The notes: a model not told the origin generated them from the letters alone. 6,777 nucleotides of DNA from Planctomycetota bacterium (GCA_016764635.1 JAESRM010000025.1:4213-10989), one strand, 5' to 3'; positions 1 through 5,520 are shown, counted from the stretch's first letter. Numbers and translations: made by a program.

Positions 1-993
1 GACCGCCTTTTGCTCGCGCCGATTCGTCTTTTGACCAAGGCTTCGGACCGTGTGGCCCAGGGGGATTTTTCCGCCCGGGTGGGGCACCAAGGCCGTTCGG
101 ATGAGATGGGGCACCTGATGCAGCAGTTCAACTCCATGGCCGATGAGGTCGAGGGTTTCGGCGAGCGGTTAGGGCATGAGGTGCGCGTGGCCACCGACGC
201 CGTGCGCAGGGCGGAAGCCACCGCTACCACCCAGAAGCGTTTGGCGGCCACGGGCGAACTCGCCGCAGGAATCGCCCATGAGATCAACAACCCCTTGGGC
301 GGCATGCTCAATGCGGTGGAGGTGCTGAAGCGGCCAGGAATTGACGATGCGAAGCGGGTCCGCTATTTGGACTTGGTGGGGGATGGACTGAGAAGGGTGC
401 AGAACATCGTGGGCGCGGTCCTGCGCCTGGCACCGCGTAGTGGTGTCACGGGGGTCGTGCGAGTCGTGGAAACGCTCAGCGCTTCCTTCGGTTTGGTCCT
501 GCACCGGTTGCGGGAGCAGGACATTCACGTGGTGGTCTACTTCGATGGCAGAACGCAGGAGGGCTTTGAGCCAGAATGGGTGGAGCTCTTGGGCGACCTG
601 CCCAATATCCACGGCCAGGCGGATGAGCTGGGTCAATGCTGGCTCAACCTTTGGGTCAATGCGATGCATGCCTTAGGGGAAAGCTACCCGGATGGCGGAG
701 GTCGCATCGAATTGCGGGTCGAGGTGCTGGAGGACCAATTGCAGCTCGTCTGGCAGGATGATGGTCCCGGCGTGGACGCGAAAACTTTGGAGCGCGTGGC
801 GGATCCTTTTTTCAGCACCAAGGATGTGGGGCAGGGGACCGGGCTCGGGTTGTCCTTCGTGCACCAGGTCATCGATGGACACCGTGGGACCGTTGAGTTT
901 GAAAGCTCTCCGGGCGAGGGCTTTTGTGTACGAATCCGCTTGCCGATCTGGCAGGAGCCTCCTCCTTCTGGATATAGTGGGGGGCCTGGGTAA
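1..993 (+). CDS. Sensor histidine kinase, C-terminal part (5' end outside the window)
   Basis: The frame is open from base 1, so the start and the N-terminal sensor lie upstream. Numbering residues from the TTG at position 10, a HAMP linker covers about 1-53. The dimerisation/phosphoacceptor helix follows, with H-box GIAHEINNPL and phosphoacceptor His90 (codon 277-279); this HEINNPL form is typical of HPK4/NtrB-like kinases. The ATPase domain shows the N-box with Asn213 and Asn217 (NLWVNAMHAL), the G1 box DDGPGV (250-255), the F-box DPFFSTK (265-271) and the G2 box GQGTGLGL (274-281). All boxes needed for autophosphorylation are intact. The protein should be an inner-membrane dimer that phosphorylates a response regulator. 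No receiver domain follows, so the partner is elsewhere, perhaps upstream. The next gene begins six bases after the stop, which suggests cotranscription with the DUF21 proteins. The signal sensed cannot be judged from this fragment. The family call is secure. Confidence 0.95.
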   Translation, partial: DRLLLAPIRLLTKASDRVAQGDFSARVGHQGRSDEMGHLMQQFNSMADEVEGFGERLGHEVRVATDAVRRAEATATTQKRLAATGELAAGIAHEINNPLGGMLNAVEVLKRPGIDDAKRVRYLDLVGDGLRRVQNIVGAVLRLAPRSGVTGVVRVVETLSASFGLVLHRLREQDIHVVVYFDGRTQEGFEPEWVELLGDLPNIHGQADELGQCWLNLWVNAMHALGESYPDGGGRIELRVEVLEDQLQLVWQDDGPGVDAKTLERVADPFFSTKDVGQGTGLGLSFVHQVIDGHRGTVEFESSPGEGFCVRIRLPIWQEPPPSGYSGGPG

Positions 994-999
994 CCCACA

Positions 1000-2223
1000 A
1001 TGCCTTTCGACTGGATCCTACTTCTATTTCTCCTGATGTGTTCCGCCGCGTTCAGCGCCTCGGAGACCGCATTCTTTTCGTTGGGCGCCCAGGATCCAGA
1101 CAAATCGGTGTCGGACAAAGTGGCACGCCTCATGCGCGAGCCGAGGGAATTGTTGGTCTCGTTGCTGGCCGGCAACCTGATGGTCAATGTCTTCTTCTTT
1201 TCCATCGCATCGCACACCTTGCCCGGGGACAGCTTGCGTGCGGGATTCTTTGCACTGCTCGCGATTTTGATCTGCGGTGAAATCGTGCCGAAGACCCTGG
1301 CCCTACGCATGCCCGCTGGCGTGGCCCGTTTTTCCGCGCCTTTTTGGGGGCCTTACGTGCGTTTGATGGGGCCTGTGCGGTCCGCGGTCAATGGTTTCCT
1401 GAACGCGAGTCTGCGCATCCTGGGTGAAAGTGAAAGACGCGAGGTTGGCGTATCGCTGGATACCCTGGCCGTTGCATTGGAGCAAAGCGCTGCCGAGGGG
1501 TCCTTGGCCCACGGGGAAGCGGATTTGCTCGGCGAGATCATTCAATTGTCGACCCTGCGGGTACGCGAGATCATGACGCCCCGGGTGGACGTGTTGGCCT
1601 TGGACTTGGAAGAGAGTGCCCAGGAGCACAAAGCCGTGGTCGAGCAGGCCCGGCGGCAACGCATCACCTGGTTGCCGGTGGTGCGCGGCGACATGGATTC
1701 CGTGGTGGGCGCCGTTTCGTTGAGAGAACTCTTCACCCAGGCGGACCGCCCCCTGGATCAACTGGTCATGCCGGTTCCTTTCGTTCCTGAGGTGGCTCCG
1801 GTCTTGGCCATGATGAACGTGTTGCGCAACGCGCGCGCCGCGGAGGCGGTGGTCGTGGATGAGTGGGGCGGCACGGCAGGCGTGGTCAGCCTCGAGGATC
1901 TGTTTGAAGAGGTCGTGGGGGACTTGCGAGCCGAGGGCGAGGATGTGGTGCGCGAGGTCATTCCCATGGGAGAAGGCCGTTACCGGGTATCCGGGGACCT
2001 TTCAATCCGGGAGTGGAATGAGACCATGGGTTTGGAAGTGGTGCCGAGTGCGTTCGAAACCCTGGGCGGATACATCCTGGCCATTCTGGGTCGTTTGCCC
2101 AAGACCGGCGAGCGCATTGAATTGGGCGCGGGTTTGATGGGTGAGGTGCACGAGGTTCGTGGACGCCGCGTGATCACGGTGGACCTCTTCCTCGAGGATC
2201 AAGTTCTGGAGGACCTGCCGTGA
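1000..2223 (+). CDS. CNNM/CorC/HlyC family membrane protein (DUF21, CBS pair, CorC_HlyC domain)
   Basis: This 407-residue protein has the full architecture of the CorC/HlyC ('hemolysin C-like') family. The DUF21 membrane domain covers about 1-145: spans near 3-20, 51-71 and 80-95, the SASETAFFSL signature at 19-28, AGNLMVN at 57-63 and GEIVPKTLA at 93-101. A CBS pair follows: CBS1 opens with VREIMTPRVDVL (188-199), and CBS2 ends with the hallmark DEWGGTAGVVSLEDLFEEVVGD (287-308). A C-terminal CorC_HlyC domain runs from about 326 to 396. Family members bind adenine nucleotide with Mg2+ in the CBS pair and act in Mg2+/Na+ export or homeostasis; the hemolysin name is historical. The ATG at 1000 gives the expected N-terminal span, but no good Shine-Dalgarno sits at the usual distance, the G-run at 979-984 being about 15 bases away. 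The gene lies 6 bases after the kinase and overlaps the next gene. The ion specificity is not shown by the sequence. Confidence 0.95.
   Translation: MPFDWILLLFLLMCSAAFSASETAFFSLGAQDPDKSVSDKVARLMREPRELLVSLLAGNLMVNVFFFSIASHTLPGDSLRAGFFALLAILICGEIVPKTLALRMPAGVARFSAPFWGPYVRLMGPVRSAVNGFLNASLRILGESERREVGVSLDTLAVALEQSAAEGSLAHGEADLLGEIIQLSTLRVREIMTPRVDVLALDLEESAQEHKAVVEQARRQRITWLPVVRGDMDSVVGAVSLRELFTQADRPLDQLVMPVPFVPEVAPVLAMMNVLRNARAAEAVVVDEWGGTAGVVSLEDLFEEVVGDLRAEGEDVVREVIPMGEGRYRVSGDLSIREWNETMGLEVVPSAFETLGGYILAILGRLPKTGERIELGAGLMGEVHEVRGRRVITVDLFLEDQVLEDLP
2208..2223 (+). promoter_or_regulatory. Shine-Dalgarno and GTGA stop/start overlap for the second DUF21 gene
   Basis: GGAGG at 2208-2212 lies 7 bases before a GTG at 2220-2222. 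This GTG overlaps the TGA stop (2221-2223) of the upstream gene. The strong ribosome-binding site decides the GTG start, and the overlap implies translational coupling of the two DUF21 proteins. Confidence 0.85.
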
Positions 2224-3254
2224 TCTTGTTTTGGATGGTGCTCGGCCTGTGCATTTGCATTGGAGCCAGCGCCCTTTACTCCGGTTCTGAAACCGCCTTG
2301 TATTCCCTTTCGAGGGTGCAGTTGGAGCTCGAAGCAGAGCGTGGCCACCGCTCGGCCCGTTTGATTCGTTGGTTGTCCAAGGACGACGCGGGTCTGTTGA
2401 TCGTGATTTTGATCGGCAACAACCTGGCCTTGGAATTGGCCACCCACCTGGGGGATGCGCTCGGCCTGGAGCTGGGTTTGGCTCCGGCTTTGGCGACTTT
2501 GGCGGTGGGTCTTTGGCTGACCCCAATCGCTTTTTTGTTCGCCGAGGTATTGCCCAAGGAAATGTCCCGCCGTCGGCCCCACGGGTTGATGCCCTTGGCC
2601 CTGCCGCTGCTGGTGGTTTCACGCGTTTTGTTTTGGCCCTTGGAGCGAGTCCTGCGGGTGGTGGCTTACATGTTCGAGCGTTTGTTTGGGGTTCAGGACA
2701 ACGCCGTGGCTGTGCTGCGTGGCAGGGACCGCTGGCATGCGCGCTTCGAAGAAGGTCGCCGGGCGGGCGCCATTCCCGAGCGCACCTACAAACTCGTACA
2801 CAACGCCATGGCTATGCACAGCACCGCGGTCACCCGGGTCATGGTGCCCTGGGACCAGGTGGTGGTGGTGGAATCCGAATTGGAGCCCGAGGAACGCCTG
2901 GCGGGGGTTCGCAGCGCGCGCTACTCGCGTCTGCCCATTGTGGACGGCCGAGGCCATGTGACCGGTTACCTCCACCAGCTGGATGTGCTGGCCCGGGCTA
3001 TCGGATTGCCCACTCATACGGGCTTCAGGGCTCTTGCGAGCGATGCGGGGCCGGATTCCGGTGCCCGCAAGGGCCTTGAAGGGAGCCTCGATGCACCCTT
3101 CTTGGACCCCGAATGCACCATCGCGGGGGCCCTCTTGCAGCTCAGGGGCCTTGGAAAAAGGGCCGCAGTAGTCGGAACTTCTGAGAAACCGCTGGGTTGG
3201 GTGACACTAAAGGACCTTGTTGAAGAGCTTTCCGGCGATTTGGTCGGTCTTTGA
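2220..3254 (+). CDS. Second DUF21-CBS (CNNM-type) membrane protein without a CorC_HlyC domain
   Basis: This 344-residue protein is a paralogue-type partner of the gene before it. The DUF21 domain (about 1-150) has the signature SGSETALYSLSR (21-32), spans near 4-21, 57-78, 86-110 and 121-150, the canonical IGNNLALE (65-72) and AEVLPKE (108-114). CBS1 covers about 204-262 (TRVMVPW, then RYSRLPIVD). CBS2 covers about 291-341 and ends with the family motif GWVTLKDLVEELSGDL. The protein stops there, so it lacks the C-terminal CorC_HlyC domain of about 80 residues that its neighbour has. DUF21 proteins are dimers, so homodimers or a heterodimer with the upstream product are both possible; this is inference. 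The assigned role is Mg2+ or other cation handling at the inner membrane, with nucleotide sensing by the CBS pair. Start is GTG with a strong Shine-Dalgarno and a 4-base overlap with the upstream stop. No frameshift is seen near the end, so the short form looks natural. Confidence 0.93.
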   Translation: MILFWMVLGLCICIGASALYSGSETALYSLSRVQLELEAERGHRSARLIRWLSKDDAGLLIVILIGNNLALELATHLGDALGLELGLAPALATLAVGLWLTPIAFLFAEVLPKEMSRRRPHGLMPLALPLLVVSRVLFWPLERVLRVVAYMFERLFGVQDNAVAVLRGRDRWHARFEEGRRAGAIPERTYKLVHNAMAMHSTAVTRVMVPWDQVVVVESELEPEERLAGVRSARYSRLPIVDGRGHVTGYLHQLDVLARAIGLPTHTGFRALASDAGPDSGARKGLEGSLDAPFLDPECTIAGALLQLRGLGKRAAVVGTSEKPLGWVTLKDLVEELSGDLVGL

Positions 3255-3267
3255 TTGACCTTGGGCC

Positions 3268-3297
3268 TTGGCGCCCCGCTCCCTACTACGCTAGTAT
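3268..3297 (+). promoter_or_regulatory. Candidate promoter for a possibly leaderless transcript
   Basis: TTGGCG (3268-3273, four matches to TTGACA) is followed after 18 bases by TAGTAT (3292-3297, four matches to TATAAT). A transcript starting 7-8 bases after the -10 box would begin at 3304-3305, the ATG of the next gene. That gene has no Shine-Dalgarno. Both boxes are imperfect, so this is a prediction only. Confidence 0.4.
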
Positions 3298-3304
3298 ATT
3301 GACC

Positions 3305-3754
3305 ATGTCCCAATTGTTGAAGTCGATGTTCCGCCCCCAAGCGCTGCTTGGTGTGATCGCGGTCGGAGGAGGCCTCGCGGCCCTTGGTCTCGCATTGGAT
3401 CCCGTCCAAGGCGTGGATCCCGGAGCCTCGGCTCGAATTTCTACCACGAGTTCCGCGGGCGCAAGCTCCGACTCGAACCAGGACATGATCGCCGTCACTG
3501 GAGTGGACGTGACCGGTGTTTCCGTGCTGTACCTGATCGACACCAAAACCAAGCATTTGGCCGTCTATCAGGCCTCCGGTGGATCCGGAGGCTCCCAGGG
3601 CATCAGGCTCGTGGGCGCACGCAACATTGGTCTAGACCTCCAGTTGGACGGGTTTAACGACAAAACCGAAACCAAGGGGCGTCCCTTGCGGTACAAAGAC
3701 CTGGAGAAGAAGTTCTCCGGCTTAGACGAGTCTTCAAAAGGCAAGTCCAAGTAA
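3305..3754 (+). CDS. Small exported or membrane-anchored protein of unknown function
   Basis: I do not recognise a named family in this 149-residue protein. It starts with a basic stretch (MSQLLKSMFR), then a hydrophobic Gly/Ala/Leu segment at about 12-31 that is a signal peptide or membrane anchor with no lipobox Cys. A Ser/Ala-rich linker runs to about 58. The compact part at about 60-120 contains MIAVTGVDVTG (61-71), VSVLYLIDTKTKHLAVYQ (72-89), a GGSGGS turn (92-97) and VGARNIGLDLQL (103-114); its strand-turn-strand look resembles a single beta-propeller-like repeat. The tail is charged (KGKSK end). The frame is open upstream to a TTG at 3251, but ATG 3305 is preferred because it starts directly at the signal-like segment; the upstream extension is proline-rich. 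It lies 50 bases after the DUF21 pair and 78 bases before the membrane HTH gene. It may belong with the HTH gene; that link rests on position alone. Confidence 0.75.
   Translation: MSQLLKSMFRPQALLGVIAVGGGLAALGLALDPVQGVDPGASARISTTSSAGASSDSNQDMIAVTGVDVTGVSVLYLIDTKTKHLAVYQASGGSGGSQGIRLVGARNIGLDLQLDGFNDKTETKGRPLRYKDLEKKFSGLDESSKGKSK
3572..3592 (+). repeat. Perfect 8-bp hairpin inside the small exported-protein gene
   Basis: GCCTCCGG (3572-3579), loop TGGAT, and CCGGAGGC (3585-3592) are perfectly complementary. The stretch encodes the Ala-Ser-Gly-Gly-Ser-Gly-Gly-Ser turn, so the symmetry may just follow from Gly/Ser codons. Confidence 0.6.
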
Positions 3755-3768
3755 GGTCGATAAGAACC

Positions 3769-3778
3769 GCGCTAGCGC
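3769..3778. repeat. 10-bp palindrome GCGCTAGCGC upstream of the HTH gene
   Basis: A perfect palindrome sits 15 bases after the upstream stop codon and 55 bases before the HTH gene. It could be part of a small operator, or chance in GC-rich DNA. There is no second copy in the window to support a binding site. Confidence 0.3.
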
Positions 3779-3793
3779 ACCTTTCCCCCCAAT

Positions 3794-3803
3794 CCCCCCC
3801 CCC
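3794..3803 (+). repeat. C10 homopolymer in the HTH gene leader
   Basis: Ten C residues follow a C6 run (3785-3790), separated by AAT. The tract lies 30-39 bases upstream of the GTG start. Such runs are prone to slippage during replication and to sequencing length errors. Confidence 0.9.
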
Positions 3804-3823
3804 TTACAACCCTCCCTAAGGAG
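3802..3823 (+). promoter_or_regulatory. Shine-Dalgarno of the HTH gene with self-complementary sequence around it
   Basis: AAGGAG (3818-3823) lies 9 bases before the GTG at 3833 and is the clearest ribosome-binding site of the middle unit. CCTTA (3802-3806) can pair with TAAGG (3817-3821) over a 10-base loop, or CTCC (3812-3815) with GGAG (3820-3823) over a 4-base loop. Both would cover the site. The stems are short, so any masking would be mild. Confidence 0.6.
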
Positions 3824-3832
3824 AATTAGCCT

Positions 3833-4450
3833 GTGTCCGACGAGTTTTTCAGCTTCGATGAAGCCCTAAACGAACTGCGCCTCAAAGAAGAGGAGCTCAA
3901 GCGTCTGGTTTCCGAAGGCGAGATTCGGGCCTTCCGCAAGGGCGAGACCATGAAGCTGCGCCGCAGTGACGTGGAAAGCCTGCGCAACGAGCTCCAAGGC
4001 GGCGAGGTCGTAGACCTCGGCGAGGATCTGGTCGAGGAATTGGTCTTCGAGGAAGAGCCCGCCCAGCAGGCCGAGCCTGTTGGATTGGCCACCCAAGCCA
4101 TCTCCGACCTCGACACCATCCTGGAGGATCCGCTCGATGACGCACCCGCGCCCGAGATGACCCAGGTGATCGACGCCGACTTGGATCTGGACGACGATCT
4201 GGAGCTTGAAGAAGTTCTAGACGACGACCTGGAAGAGGCCATGCCCCTGGTGGCAGGCGCCTCCTTGGTCGGTGGCCGTGCTGCCCAGGAAGAGGACGAC
4301 GACATGCTGTCGACCGGATTCGTCGCCGCCGTGCTGGTGGCTTCCTTGATCATGGTCCTGATCATTCCCGTGGCTTTCTCCCTGAGCACTGGACGCGCCT
4401 CGACCTTGGCAAAAACCATCGCAGGCATGTTCGCCGAGTTCTCCCAGTAA
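3833..4450 (+). CDS. Membrane-anchored MerR/excisionase-type HTH protein with acidic linker
   Basis: The 205-residue product has three parts. Residues 6-51 resemble the excisionase/MerR-type winged HTH: SFDEALNELRLKEEELKRL, then VSEGEIRAFRKGETMKLRRS leading to DVESLR, matching the family pattern in which a helix-turn-helix is followed by 'EG.I.AFR.G....R..D'. Residues 58-135 form a very acidic linker with 31 Asp/Glu and no Lys/Arg by my count. Residues about 160-184 (TGFVAAVLVASLIMVLIIPV core) are a single membrane span, followed by about 20 residues. Predicted topology is an HTH in the cytoplasm and a short C-terminal tail outside. This suggests a tethered DNA- or partner-binding protein; the acidic linker could instead mimic DNA or only act as a spacer. 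The start is GTG, set by AAGGAG nine bases upstream. Leu codons are mainly CTG/CTC, with 6 of 29 TTG, which may reflect higher expression. A strong palindromic terminator follows. The target is unknown. Confidence 0.85.
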   Translation: MSDEFFSFDEALNELRLKEEELKRLVSEGEIRAFRKGETMKLRRSDVESLRNELQGGEVVDLGEDLVEELVFEEEPAQQAEPVGLATQAISDLDTILEDPLDDAPAPEMTQVIDADLDLDDDLELEEVLDDDLEEAMPLVAGASLVGGRAAQEEDDDMLSTGFVAAVLVASLIMVLIIPVAFSLSTGRASTLAKTIAGMFAEFSQ

Positions 4451-4478
4451 CAGGGAGCCCGAGTCGCGAGACCGTTCA

Positions 4479-4514
4479 CAAGCGCCCCCCCAGCCTAGGC
4501 TGGGGGGGCGCTTG
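4479..4514 (+). terminator. 36-base perfect palindrome, terminator-like, after the HTH gene
   Basis: The two 18-base halves are perfectly complementary around CTAG (4495-4498), giving a 16-bp stem with a 4-base loop and seven C facing seven G. It begins 29 bases after the HTH stop. The following T-tract is weak (GCTATTT), so it may act as an intrinsic terminator of modest efficiency or protect the RNA 3' end. Confidence 0.75.
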
Positions 4515-4563
4515 CTATTTCTGGAACCGCCCTTGGGACCGGGGCCCCTTTTTTGGCTCAATC

Positions 4564-4593
4564 CTGGGACTGCGCGTGGCGGGTCACTAGACT
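4564..4593 (+). promoter_or_regulatory. Weak candidate promoter for the OmpA-family gene
   Basis: TAGACT (4588-4593) resembles a high-GC -10 box, and CTGGGA (4564-4569), 18 bases upstream, is a poor -35 with three matches. If used, the 5' leader would be about 170 bases long and include the hairpins at 4604-4723. Confidence 0.22.
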
Positions 4594-4603
4594 CAAACCC
4601 AAT

Positions 4604-4723
4604 GGGGGGAAGTTTTGCTTCCGCCCTAGCCTACCCATGGAGGGGTGGGGCCCCCTCCTAACGAGGGGTTTGGCGGTAGGGGACATGGCAAGGGGCCATG
4701 TTTCGCAGCAGGTCCTTCGGGCC
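4604..4723 (+). promoter_or_regulatory. Hairpin- and G-rich 5' leader candidate of the OmpA-family lipoprotein
   Basis: Four local hairpins can be drawn. One pairs GGAAG (4608-4612) with CTTCC (4618-4622), extended by GGG/CCC across one mismatch to 4604-4626. The second pairs GGAGGGG (4639-4645) with CCCCTCC (4652-4658). The third pairs ACATGGC (4683-4689) with GCCATGT (4695-4701). The fourth is a TTCG tetraloop stem with one bulge (4711-4723). Runs of at least four G occur at 4604, 4642, 4647, 4665, 4679 and 4692. No known riboswitch class is recognised. Confidence 0.4.
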
Positions 4724-4773
4724 GTGCAATCCCTGCCGTCGACATCTCAAACAGGCGAAACAAAGACAATCCA

Positions 4774-5490
4774 ATGCAAAAGCTATCTATCACCAAGCGC
4801 CTTCTGTGCGTCGGCCTTCTGGCCACCTTGGGCACCTCCTGTGTGAGCCAGGACCAATATCAACGAGCCGTGGAACTGGGCGAAACCTACCAGGACCAAA
4901 ACCACCGTTTGGAGGCCGAGCTGGCCCTCATGCAGCGCCAGCGCGACAGCCTTGAGAGCGAAGTTCGCTCCCAGGAAGCCAGTTTCTTGGAGAGCGGCGG
5001 CGTGGACGACAACTACGAAGACCGCATTTCACAACTTCAGGATCAGCTGATGAACCTGGGCCGCGCGCCCAAGGACATCGAGCGTTTCGATGTGGACGGC
5101 GGTTACGTCTACATGATCCAGGACAAGGTGCTCTTCGACTCGGGTTCCTCCCAGATCGGCGCCAAGGGCAAGCAAGCCCTGATCAAGTTGGCCACCAAGA
5201 TCAAGTCTGAGGCCCATGGTCGCATCTACGTGCGCGGCCATACGGACTCCGATCCGGTCAAGCGCCCCGCTACCCTGAAGCGCTTTCCCCACGGCAACCT
5301 GCAGCTCTCCGCTGAGCGTGCTGTTTCCGTGGCGGCTATCCTGACCCAGGATGCCAAGATCGCGGGTCGTGACGTGGTCGTCATGGGCTTCGGTCGCTGG
5401 GACCCGGTTTCGGGTAACGAGTCCCGGGACGCCAAGCGCCTCAACCGTCGCGTTGAGATCTTTGTCGCCGACGCTTCCGACAACCGCTAA
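4774..5490 (+). CDS. OmpA-family peptidoglycan-binding lipoprotein
   Basis: The mature protein should sit in the outer membrane by its lipid and bind peptidoglycan, linking the two layers. The 238-residue product has a lipoprotein signal with lipobox LGTSC (19-23, lipidated Cys23). A hydrophilic Gln/Glu/Arg-rich segment at about 26-96 is likely coiled coil. The OmpA C-terminal domain covers about 110-232: VLFDSGSSQIGAKGKQAL (119-136), IYVRGHTDSDPV (151-162), LQLSAERAVSVAAIL (176-190) and LNRRVEIFV (223-231). Asp158 and Arg182 match the Asp/Arg pair that contacts diaminopimelate in OmpA-like domains. A small insert (163-174) lies before LSAERA. The frame is open further upstream, but ATG 4774 is chosen because it starts exactly at the signal peptide (MQKLSITKRLL). 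No clear Shine-Dalgarno is seen. Only the signal h-region is hydrophobic, so this is not a true MotB stator protein, although automated names may say so. It is likely transcribed on its own. Confidence 0.93.
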   Translation: MQKLSITKRLLCVGLLATLGTSCVSQDQYQRAVELGETYQDQNHRLEAELALMQRQRDSLESEVRSQEASFLESGGVDDNYEDRISQLQDQLMNLGRAPKDIERFDVDGGYVYMIQDKVLFDSGSSQIGAKGKQALIKLATKIKSEAHGRIYVRGHTDSDPVKRPATLKRFPHGNLQLSAERAVSVAAILTQDAKIAGRDVVVMGFGRWDPVSGNESRDAKRLNRRVEIFVADASDNR

Positions 5491-5506
5491 TTCGCCGTTG
5501 GCTTCG

Positions 5507-5520
5507 GGCTGTTCACAGCC
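5507..5520 (+). repeat. Small hairpin just after the OmpA-family stop codon
   Basis: GGCTG (5507-5511), loop TTCA, CAGCC (5516-5520) form a 5-bp stem 17 bases after the stop. The sequence after it (TGTTCCC) is not a T-tract, so termination here would be weak. Confidence 0.4.

Larger units (their letters stand above)
4451..4773 (+). other. 323-base intergenic region with terminator and structured leader
   Basis: No convincing gene is present here. In order it holds: a perfect palindromic terminator (4479-4514); GGGGCCCC followed by six T (4541-4554), which I could not fold into a good stem; a weak promoter-like pair near 4564-4593; and a run of hairpins and GGGG tracts (4604-4723) leading to the OmpA-family gene. 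Open frames through it have no recognisable protein character. Confidence 0.7.

Noticed and set aside
973..978. TATAGT as a -10 box for a separate promoter of the first DUF21 gene
   Set aside because: No -35 lies at acceptable spacing; the nearest TTGCCG at 940-945 is 27 bases away. Cotranscription with the kinase explains expression.
684..1310. 208-residue minus-strand open frame
   Set aside because: It lies opposite the end of the kinase and the start of the DUF21 gene, both clear on the + strand, and has no recognisable domain.
2002..2622. 206-residue minus-strand open frame
   Set aside because: It is antisense to two DUF21 genes and is Pro/Arg/Ser-rich without motifs, typical of high-GC shadow frames.
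3629..3638. 10-bp palindrome GGTCTAGACC inside the small exported-protein gene
   Set aside because: It is a single copy within coding sequence, with no second site and no conserved spacing to a promoter; chance is the simpler view.
3826..4479. Long minus-strand open frame opposite the HTH gene (Ser/Arg-rich translation)
   Set aside because: The low-complexity serine and arginine runs are the complement of acidic Asp/Glu codons on the + strand. The + strand frame has a domain, a membrane span and a Shine-Dalgarno.
4535..4554. GGGGCCCC followed by six T as a second terminator
   Set aside because: The palindrome leaves no room for a loop, and no longer stem could be drawn. The T-tract alone is not enough.
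4645..4773. In-frame N-terminal extension of the OmpA-family protein
   Set aside because: The added Gly/Pro/Arg-rich 43 residues would precede a complete lipoprotein signal peptide that begins at ATG 4774.
4553..4846. 97-residue + strand open frame in the intergenic region
   Set aside because: It runs through the hairpin-rich leader into the OmpA-family gene in another frame, and its translation shows no protein-like features.
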